From Christensenella sp. UBA1260 (lineage in GTDB: Bacteria; Bacillota; Clostridia; Christensenellales; CAG-917), in contig DBVQ01000022.1 in the NCBI GenBank assembly GCA_002308155.1, forward strand, positions 612 to 6,098: DNA of 5,487 bases, in the 5' to 3' direction. The notes under the pieces were generated by a model, which saw nothing but the letters and a program-made list of their open reading frames with translations, was not told the origin of the DNA and ran no database searches. A program made the position numbers and the translations under genes. This document shows positions 1 through 5,487 of the stretch, piece after piece; position 1 is the stretch's first letter; each line of letters starts with the position of its first letter.

Positions 1-1256
1 CAAGTTATGAGACAACAACCATGCTTGACCTCATCTTTGCAAAGGCGCAACTCGCGCGCGAATATCGCTCGGTTATGCCGGAACTCAACTCAAACGGTGC
101 AATTGAAATAAGAGCAGGACGCCATCCGCTCATTGAGAAGAGCAAGGTCGTCCCCGTCACGCTTGAACTCAAAAAGAATGAGAAAATGCTTCTCATAACC
201 GGTCCGAATACAGGCGGAAAAACCGTCACACTCAAACTTGTTGGATTGTTTACAGTCATGGCAATGAGCGGCTTGTTTATTCCTGCAAAGCACGCAAATA
301 TCAGTGTGTTTGATGGGGTATATTGCGATATCGGCGATGAGCAGAGCATAGAACAAAGCCTTTCGACTTTCTCGGCGCATATCAAAAATATCATTGGTAT
401 ACTTGATATAATCACAGACAAATCACTTGCGCTCTTTGACGAACTCGGCGCAGGGACAGACCCGGGCGAAGGTGCAGCACTCGCTGTTGCAATTGCCGAA
501 CACCTTTTGAAAGTCGGTTGCAAATCGTTCATCACGTCTCACTTTAATGACCTTAAAGAGTTTGCACTTGTGACTGACAACGTAGTTGCGGCATCTATGG
601 AGTTTAATTCCGAGACGTTCTCGCCAACGTTCAAACTCGTTATGGGCGCAATCGGAAGTTCCAATGCTCTGGCTATTGCCAAAAAGCTTGGATTAAAATC
701 GGAGATTGTTGACAATGCGCGCAGCAAGATTTCCTCAGAGAAGCGTCAGTTTGACAACGTGCTTTCCGCCGCAGAAGAAACAAGAATGAAGGCGGCAGAA
801 CTTGTGAACGAAGCTTCAAAAGACAGAGAAAAAGCGGCAAAAGAACTTGAAAACGCCGAAAACGAACGCAAACTTATCGCTGAAAAGCGTGAGAAACTCA
901 ATGAGAGCATAAGAAAAGAGACAAAACATCTCATTCAAGACAGCGTTGAAGAGGCAAATGATCTGCTTGAAGAAATCAAGGAGATATTGTCAAAGCCTGT
1001 CATTGAAGACAAAGATTTGTTTGAGGCACGTAAAATCAAGAAGAAACTTGAAAATATGTCCGCTGAATACGACAAAGAAGCGGTTGTTGAAGATAAGCCT
1101 GACAATACACCTTTGAATATTGGCGACAACGTGTGGGTTAAATCCTTGCAGAAGAAAGGCGTTTTGCAATCCATGAACTCGAGAGGCGAGGCACAAATTG
1201 CCTTTGGCAAACTCACGGTAAAAGTCAAAAAAGACGACTATTACAAGGTGAAATAA
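1..1256 (+). CDS. mutS2: MutS2 family ATPase, C-terminal part, lacking the Smr domain (5'-truncated by window edge)
   Basis: This is the ATPase half of MutS2, a MutS paralogue that does not do classical mismatch repair. In Firmicutes it is linked to recombination control and to splitting collided ribosomes. The frame is open to the left edge (first full codon at 3), so the ATG at 21 is internal and the clamp/lever part is missing. Numbering from that Met, the Walker A motif GPNTGGKT is at 61-68, the signature STFSAH at 115-120, Walker B ending in LFDELGAGTDP at 138-148, and the TSH switch histidine at 174. A charged coiled-coil-like helix covers about 235-325 and a KOW-like segment (IGDNVWVKSLQKKG onward) about 367-405. 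The TAA follows at once: the Smr endonuclease-like domain of about 80 residues, usual in this family, is absent. Stop and next start overlap by one base (TAATG). The family call is secure; the cellular role here is inferred. Confidence 0.95.
   Translation, partial: SYETTTMLDLIFAKAQLAREYRSVMPELNSNGAIEIRAGRHPLIEKSKVVPVTLELKKNEKMLLITGPNTGGKTVTLKLVGLFTVMAMSGLFIPAKHANISVFDGVYCDIGDEQSIEQSLSTFSAHIKNIIGILDIITDKSLALFDELGAGTDPGEGAALAVAIAEHLLKVGCKSFITSHFNDLKEFALVTDNVVAASMEFNSETFSPTFKLVMGAIGSSNALAIAKKLGLKSEIVDNARSKISSEKRQFDNVLSAAEETRMKAAELVNEASKDREKAAKELENAENERKLIAEKREKLNESIRKETKHLIQDSVEEANDLLEEIKEILSKPVIEDKDLFEARKIKKKLENMSAEYDKEAVVEDKPDNTPLNIGDNVWVKSLQKKGVLQSMNSRGEAQIAFGKLTVKVKKDDYYKVK
1245..1251 (+). 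promoter_or_regulatory. Ribosome binding site of the membrane-protein gene, inside mutS2
   Basis: AAGGTGA lies four bases before the ATG at 1256 and inside the last mutS2 codons. It is a near match to the AAGGAGG consensus. With the TAATG overlap it suggests that translation of the next gene is coupled to the end of mutS2. The spacing is slightly short. Confidence 0.6.
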
Positions 1257-1783
1257 TGACTGAACAGTACACTCAAACGCTTGAAGTGCCAACGTCGGCG
1301 CAAAATAAAGCCAAACTTATTGTCGGGATTGCGCTTATGATGCTGTCCCTTGTTTTTTTGGTGATTGGAATACTCAAAATTCGCTGGGTACTCATTGCAT
1401 TTGGCGCATTGCTTGTCATTGGCTTTGTGCTTGTGCAACTGTTTGAGAGTGCGGCGAGTGAATACATTTATAACATTTCACCCAAAAGTTTTGTGATATC
1501 AAAAAAGAACAATGCTCACAACACCAAAAGGATTGCCCAAATTGATATTGAAAAAATTATCCGCATAGAGAGATTCTTGGACATTGTTGCGCCAAAAGAT
1601 ATTGTTGCTTGCGAAAACTCGGGCGATAAAAACGTCTATGCAGTCGTTTTTGAACAAGAAATCAAATATGACGACCAAACAGTTGTAAAGTGCCGTAGGG
1701 CACTTATATCGCCGGATGACTATATGCTGGCACTATTTGAAGAAAATCTCGGTGAAAAATACTTGAAAGAGGCAGAAAATTGA
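1256..1783 (+). CDS. Uncharacterised protein with two N-terminal membrane helices and a cytosolic C-terminal domain
   Basis: I cannot assign a function. The 175-residue product has a polar N-terminus (about 1-18) and two hydrophobic helices at about 20-40 and 44-63, joined by a very short turn with K and R. A soluble domain of about 110 residues follows. The K41/R43 turn between the helices would place both ends of the protein in the cytoplasm. The soluble part begins with alternating polar and hydrophobic residues (SEYIYNISPKSFVISKKN, 68-85), then a basic stretch and IDIEKIIRIERF (97-108), and ends with an acidic helix (about 152-175). Two membrane helices followed by a beta-rich domain resembles small clostridial DUF proteins (DUF6106-like, from memory) or bacterial PH-like domains; neither is verified. 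The gene overlaps mutS2 and the desulfurase gene by one base each, so it is a co-translated operon member. Start ATG 1256 is supported by the AAGGTGA upstream. Confidence 0.85.
   Translation: MTEQYTQTLEVPTSAQNKAKLIVGIALMMLSLVFLVIGILKIRWVLIAFGALLVIGFVLVQLFESAASEYIYNISPKSFVISKKNNAHNTKRIAQIDIEKIIRIERFLDIVAPKDIVACENSGDKNVYAVVFEQEIKYDDQTVVKCRRALISPDDYMLALFEENLGEKYLKEAEN
1765..1772 (+). promoter_or_regulatory. Ribosome binding site that sets the desulfurase start
   Basis: GAAAGAGG ends ten bases before the ATG at 1783 and seven before a TTG at 1780. Both spacings are usable. The ATG is preferred because it is the stronger initiator and makes the one-base TGATG overlap with the upstream stop, the same layout as the previous junction. 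Confidence 0.5.
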
Positions 1784-2928
1784 TGGGAAAGCTCATTTAT
1801 CTTGACAATGCCGCGACAACTCCATGCTATGAAGAGGTTGCCGAGCTCATAAAAAATGAGAGTGTTGAGGGATATTTCAATCCGTCCGCACTGTATAAAC
1901 CATCGGTTGACAATGCCGTCAAGTTGAAAACCGCACGAGACGCCATAAAATCTGCGCTGCACGCTCCGGATGGCGAGTTGTATTTTACATCGGGTGGAAG
2001 TGAAGCGGACAATACTGCGTTGTTCTGCACAAGAAAACCAAGAAACAGCAAGATTATTGTCGGACTTGGCGAACACGATGCAGTTATAAACAGCGCAAAT
2101 GAGCTAAAAAAGCAAGGTTATGACGTCGTTTTTGCTCCAATCAACACAGACGGCTCAATAAATGTCGCAGAATTTAAGGCACTTCTTGATGAAACCGTCT
2201 CGCTTGTTTCAATTATGCACGTCAGCAATGAGACCGGTGCAGTGAACGATATTGAAAAACTTGTGCGTTTGACAAGGAAACTTGCTCCAAATGCCGTATT
2301 TCACAGCGACGGTGTCCAAGCGTTTGAAAAGATAAAAGTCAATCTGCGCGCATTGGATGTTGACCTATATACAATTTCCGCTCACAAAATCCATGGCCCA
2401 AAGGGCATAGGCGCGCTGTTTGTCAAAAAGGGCGTGTCAATCAAGCCATTAATCTATGGTGGCGGTCAAGAAAAAGGTTTTAGAGCTGGAACAGAAAATC
2501 TGCCCGCAATACTCGGCTTTGAGCGTGCTATCGAACTCAACGAAGACAATTTCGACAAAAACTATTCCAAAAAAGTTGATTTTAAAGAGTACTTGATTGA
2601 TAGATTGAAGGCAGAAATCAATGATTTAGTCATAATTTCGCCTGCGGAGAACTGTACTCCAAACATTTTGACCGTGGCGTTTCCAAATGTGCGTGGAGAG
2701 GTTTTGCTCCATGCAATTGAGGAAGATGGCATACTTGTTGGCATTGGCTCGGCGTGTTCAAGTCATCACGAATCAAGATTCAAATCACTTTTGGGGCTTG
2801 ACGAAATACATCGCGATGGAATAATCAGGTTCAGCACAAGTGAGTTTTCCGATATAAACGACATAGATTTTATTGTAAAATCCATAGAATCGCACCTTCA
2901 AGTGCTCCAAAACTATAAGAGAGTGTAA
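1783..2928 (+). CDS. nifS: Cysteine desulfurase, NifS/IscS family (probable sulfur donor for ThiI)
   Basis: This PLP enzyme converts L-cysteine to L-alanine and holds the released sulfur as a persulfide on its own cysteine. At 381 residues from ATG 1783 it has the usual family length. Visible landmarks are the N-terminal YLDNAATTP (6-14), SGGSEADN (70-77), the EH pair whose H98 should stack on PLP, N149, D176 and Q179 as cofactor contacts, the PLP lysine K202 in SAHKIHGPKG, RAGTEN (234-239), and the sulfur-carrying C325 in GSACSS. The loop after C325 (SSHHESRFKSLLGL) appears a little shorter than in housekeeping IscS and lacks its SLEPS-type sequence, which fits a dedicated-partner enzyme. 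The NPSALY segment (33-38) departs from the usual NPSSxH. thiI begins two bases after the stop, as in the Bacillus NifZ-ThiI pairing, so the main product is probably tRNA 4-thiouridine. No isc or suf scaffold gene is present here, so a role in Fe-S assembly cannot be judged. Confidence 0.95.
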   Translation: MGKLIYLDNAATTPCYEEVAELIKNESVEGYFNPSALYKPSVDNAVKLKTARDAIKSALHAPDGELYFTSGGSEADNTALFCTRKPRNSKIIVGLGEHDAVINSANELKKQGYDVVFAPINTDGSINVAEFKALLDETVSLVSIMHVSNETGAVNDIEKLVRLTRKLAPNAVFHSDGVQAFEKIKVNLRALDVDLYTISAHKIHGPKGIGALFVKKGVSIKPLIYGGGQEKGFRAGTENLPAILGFERAIELNEDNFDKNYSKKVDFKEYLIDRLKAEINDLVIISPAENCTPNILTVAFPNVRGEVLLHAIEEDGILVGIGSACSSHHESRFKSLLGLDEIHRDGIIRFSTSEFSDINDIDFIVKSIESHLQVLQNYKRV

Positions 2929-2930
2929 AT

Positions 2931-4112
2931 ATGGCAAGAGTTATTATAATAAGATATGGCGAAATCTTTTTGAAGGGCAAAAACAAGAGCTATTTTGAAA
3001 GTTTGCTCGTTTCAAACATAAAAGCCTCTTTGAAAGATATCAAACATGTTTTCAATCGTTCACAAGGACGCTTTTTCGTTGAAAACTTTGCAAAAGATGA
3101 TGAAGCAGAGATTGTTGATAGGCTGAAAAAAGTGTTTGGAATATATTCTTTGTCAGTCGCAGACAAGGTTGAAACCAAATATCCAGAGGATTTTGCGGAT
3201 ATTAGAGAGAGCATAAAAGAGCTTTCACAAAGACTTGAAGAAGAAAGCACTCTCAAAAACCCAAAGTTTAGAGTGACGGTCAAGCGCGCTGACAAGCGTA
3301 TCCCCATTACTTCGGCGGAGATTGCCGCTGATTTTGGCGGAATTGTGCTTGAAAACACCTCGTTTTCAGTGGATTTGAAACATTTTGACTATGAAATCAA
3401 TGTTGACATACGTGAAAATGGCTGGGCATTTGTGTATAGTGAGGTCATTATGGGCGCAGGCGGTTTGCCGGTTGGGTGCTCAAACAGAGGACTTTTGCTC
3501 TTGTCGGGCGGAATAGACTCACCGGTTGCTGCATACATGATGGCAAAACGTGGCATGAAACTCGTTGCAATCCATTTTGCATCACCGCCATATACGTCTG
3601 AGCGCGCCAAACAAAAGGTTGTTGAGCTGAGAGACATCGTGAGCAAATATACAACGGATATGAAACTTATGGTTGTGCCTTTCACGGATATTCAACTTGC
3701 AATCCATGAATATTGCCCAGCAGAGTATATGATAACAATTATGCGTCGCTTTATGATGAGGATTGCCTCAATCGTTGCAGAGGAAAATGATTGCAGAGCA
3801 ATCATAACAGGGGAAAGCCTCGGTCAAGTGGCTTCGCAAACAGTTGAGAGCATGACTTCAACCGAAGACACGGCGCTTCTTCCGATTTTCAGACCGCTTA
3901 TTGCTTTTGACAAGGAAGAAACTATGACTCTTGCAAAGAAAATAGGCACATTTGAAACGTCAATTGAGCCGTTTGAAGATTGTTGCACTATCTTCTTGCC
4001 AAAAAATCCTGCAATAAAACCCAAACTTGATACTGTTCGTCGCGCGGAAAAGGAAATACCAAACGCCGATGAACTCATAAAAAAGGCGATTGAAGGCATC
4101 GAAGTCCTATGA
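2931..4112 (+). CDS. thiI: ThiI, tRNA 4-thiouridine synthase, short form without rhodanese domain
   Basis: ThiI adenylates a uridine in tRNA (U8 in characterised systems) and swaps its oxygen for sulfur; some forms also feed thiamine thiazole synthesis. The 393-residue product has an N-terminal ferredoxin-like domain (about 1-60, starting with the typical RYGEIFLKGKN), a THUMP tRNA-binding domain (about 61-168), and an ATP-pyrophosphatase domain from about 180. The latter carries the PP-loop SGGIDSP (192-198), TGESLGQVASQT (293-304) and FEDCCTIFLP (348-357). C352, next to C351, aligns best with the catalytic Cys344 of E. coli ThiI. The protein ends soon after, so the C-terminal rhodanese domain of the E. 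coli enzyme is missing; this short form is normal in Firmicutes and implies direct sulfur transfer from a desulfurase, supplied by the preceding gene. ATG 2931 has only a weak GAGAG-type binding site (around 2919-2923). The last six bases overlap the convergent gene. Confidence 0.96.
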   Translation: MARVIIIRYGEIFLKGKNKSYFESLLVSNIKASLKDIKHVFNRSQGRFFVENFAKDDEAEIVDRLKKVFGIYSLSVADKVETKYPEDFADIRESIKELSQRLEEESTLKNPKFRVTVKRADKRIPITSAEIAADFGGIVLENTSFSVDLKHFDYEINVDIRENGWAFVYSEVIMGAGGLPVGCSNRGLLLLSGGIDSPVAAYMMAKRGMKLVAIHFASPPYTSERAKQKVVELRDIVSKYTTDMKLMVVPFTDIQLAIHEYCPAEYMITIMRRFMMRIASIVAEENDCRAIITGESLGQVASQTVESMTSTEDTALLPIFRPLIAFDKEETMTLAKKIGTFETSIEPFEDCCTIFLPKNPAIKPKLDTVRRAEKEIPNADELIKKAIEGIEVL

Positions 4113-5487
4113 TTTGTAATGAAAATTGTGTGTGTCAACGAAAACTATCTTCGTTGACACATTTTTTATGTCCGGATTATCTTTCAAATATGCCACTAAA
4201 GTATATTCTACAGCACCACCAAACGATATGGGGTAGTCGTTTATTGTGATTTGTTCATCTTCTTCAATAAGTGAATTGAAATCACCATCATAAGTGCGTT
4301 TATCGCCGGGAATATGCTTGATAGTATGTGTGCCAAACAAGTCTCTTCTTGTCAAATCATATTCATAAATGTGTTTTGGGACAAAACTTATAGTGCAGAC
4401 TCCGTTTTTTGTTTCAACCTCAAAATCCGAAGCAGGCACTTCGTCAAAGAATGAACCCTCGTCAAAAGTGTTGTCATCGGCAAAATATTCAACATATCGA
4501 TGTTCTAACGGCGTATTTTCATTTGCTGCAATGATTCGATTAGCGTTGAAAGTGGAATACAAATCCACTTCAAAAGGTTTGATTTTGTCTTTTGAGAACT
4601 CCTTTTCAAATGCTTTGTTGTTTGAGTTATTATATATGTTTTGCCATATTGACAAACATTGTTTTGTTGGGAGTCCGCCGCCTTTTTCATCCATACCATC
4701 ATCGCTGCCGTGCCAAACAAGGATTGTGTAATTTGGAGTATAACTTGCGCACCATGCGTCAGTGTTTTTGCCATCGGAGCGTTCAACCGTTCCTGTCTTT
4801 GCGGCGATTTCAAAAGAAAGAGCTGACAGCGTCTTTGCTGTGCCGTCTTTTACTGTATCAACGAGCGCAACATTTATGAGTTGTGCAGTTGATTGCTTGA
4901 TTATTTGCTCTTCATTTTGCGGTGCAATAAATATTTTTGTTCCGTTTTTCTCAACAAATCGCACAAAATGACTTTGCTTTTTTATACCGTCGTTTGCAAA
5001 AACTGTGTATGTGGATGCGATTTCAAAAGGAGATGTTCCGTTTTTTGTTGCGCCAAGCGATAAAGAGTAGTTTTTGTCATTGTCATCGAGGGTTAATCCA
5101 AACTTTTTGGCATAGTCAAAATATGTGTCAATTCCAACATAATCGCAGCTTTTTACCGCAACTGAGTTCATCGATTTTTTGATTGCCTCTTTGACTAAAG
5201 TGTGTCCATAGTATTTATCGGCAAAGTTTTTTGGAGCATAGCCACTGAAGTCAATCGCCTCATCAACAACAGGGGTTGCGAGCGTCAAAATGTTTTTGTC
5301 AAGTGCCGCGGAATAGAGAATAGGCTTGATTGTTGAGCCGAGTTGCCTTTTGGGAGTGTAGCCAAGTGTCGAAGAATAGGCGAGTATATCGCCGTTTTCG
5401 TTGTCAATCACAATGACCAAACCTTCAACGTTTTCTTCACGAGTTGATTTATCTTTTACGGTTTGCGCCGCTATCATTTGAATCTCA
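4107..5487 (-). CDS. Penicillin-binding protein, class A-like transpeptidase domain, C-terminal part (5'-truncated by window edge)
   Basis: This is the DD-transpeptidase portion of a PBP that cross-links peptidoglycan outside the membrane. The frame runs open to the right edge, so the Met encoded at 5475-5477 is probably internal; the residues EIQ before it fit the linker that leads into PBP1A-type transpeptidase domains. Numbering from that Met, the acyl-serine motif STIK is at 48-51 (in RQLGSTIKP, usually RQPGSTFKP), SMN of the SxN motif at 102-104, and KTGT at 227-230. The spacings match class A enzymes. After about residue 300 comes a tail of about 155 residues with an acidic patch (about 332-346) and alternating hydrophobic segments to the end, perhaps an Ig- or FN3-like beta domain. 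The glycosyltransferase domain that would prove class A lies outside the window. The stop (4107-4109) falls inside the end of thiI, on the other strand. A transpeptidase is certain; the class is probable. Confidence 0.92.
   Translation of the reverse strand, partial: EIQMIAAQTVKDKSTREENVEGLVIVIDNENGDILAYSSTLGYTPKRQLGSTIKPILYSAALDKNILTLATPVVDEAIDFSGYAPKNFADKYYGHTLVKEAIKKSMNSVAVKSCDYVGIDTYFDYAKKFGLTLDDNDKNYSLSLGATKNGTSPFEIASTYTVFANDGIKKQSHFVRFVEKNGTKIFIAPQNEEQIIKQSTAQLINVALVDTVKDGTAKTLSALSFEIAAKTGTVERSDGKNTDAWCASYTPNYTILVWHGSDDGMDEKGGGLPTKQCLSIWQNIYNNSNNKAFEKEFSKDKIKPFEVDLYSTFNANRIIAANENTPLEHRYVEYFADDNTFDEGSFFDEVPASDFEVETKNGVCTISFVPKHIYEYDLTRRDLFGTHTIKHIPGDKRTYDGDFNSLIEEDEQITINDYPISFGGAVEYTLVAYLKDNPDIKNVSTKIVFVDTHNFHYKS
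4131..4167 (+). terminator. Rho-independent terminator of the mutS2-nifS-thiI operon
   Basis: TGTGTCAACGAA (4131-4142) and TTCGTTGACACA (4150-4161) form a perfect 12-bp stem with a seven-base loop, followed directly by six T (4162-4167). It begins 18 bases after the thiI stop. On the opposite strand the hairpin is followed by CACAATTTTC with no immediate T run, so it should work for the + strand only. It lies within the coding end of the convergent gene. Confidence 0.9.

Noticed and set aside
21..23. ATG 21 as the true start of the MutS2 gene
   Set aside because: The frame is open to the left edge and the residues before it continue a MutS2-like sequence; a real MutS2 is several hundred residues longer at the N-terminus.
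5..535. 176-residue minus-strand frame, and similar antisense frames across 90-4138
   Set aside because: They lie opposite well-recognised genes, are rich in serine and hydrophobic residues as expected for antisense shadows, and show no recognisable domain.
1257..1340. Possible frameshifted Smr domain after the MutS2 stop
   Set aside because: The two remaining forward frames hold stops soon after and no LDLRG- or GxGxG-like motif. The DNA is accounted for by the membrane-protein gene.
1780..1785. TTG at 1780 as start of the desulfurase
   Set aside because: It adds one residue only. The ATG at 1783 makes a one-base TGATG overlap like the previous junction and is the better initiator.
3990..4112. 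Truncation of ThiI as an explanation for the missing rhodanese domain
   Set aside because: The short form is the normal Firmicute architecture, and the gene ends cleanly before a good terminator.
4369..5182. Plus-strand frames opposite the PBP gene
   Set aside because: The minus strand carries all three transpeptidase motifs in one frame; the plus-strand frames overlap one another and look like shadows.

Overview
The window is a gene-dense piece of bacterial chromosome. By eye it has moderate G+C of roughly 40-45%, the standard bacterial code (TAA, TGA and TAG all serve as stops) and almost no intergenic DNA. The gene set is MutS2, a NifS-type cysteine desulfurase paired with a rhodanese-less ThiI, and a penicillin-binding protein. 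This, with A/G-rich ribosome binding sites, points to a low-to-mid G+C Firmicute (Bacillota), most likely an uncultured member of Clostridia. The assignment is inference and cannot be fixed more closely from this sequence.

Bases 1-4112 (+ strand) hold four genes packed as one operon. The first is the 3' part of mutS2, whose start lies left of the window. The second is an uncharacterised 175-residue protein with two membrane helices, the third a cysteine desulfurase, and the fourth thiI. The first three are linked by one-base stop/start overlaps (TAATG, then TGATG), and thiI follows after two bases, so translational coupling is likely. No internal promoter is visible. A perfect 12-bp hairpin with a T6 run ends the operon at 4131-4167.

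Bases 4107-5487 (- strand) hold the 3' part of a convergent gene for the transpeptidase half of a class A-like penicillin-binding protein; its start lies right of the window. It overlaps the thiI tail by six bases, and the thiI terminator lies inside its last codons.

The desulfurase and ThiI form a recognisable sulfur-relay module: cysteine sulfur is passed as persulfide to ThiI, which makes 4-thiouridine in tRNA. MutS2 family proteins are also known to act on collided ribosomes, so the operon has a loose translation and tRNA theme. The most notable oddities are that this MutS2 stops right after its KOW-like region and lacks the usual C-terminal Smr domain, and that an unassigned membrane protein sits inside the operon. 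I saw no mobile element, CRISPR array, tRNA or rRNA, and no clearly new system.
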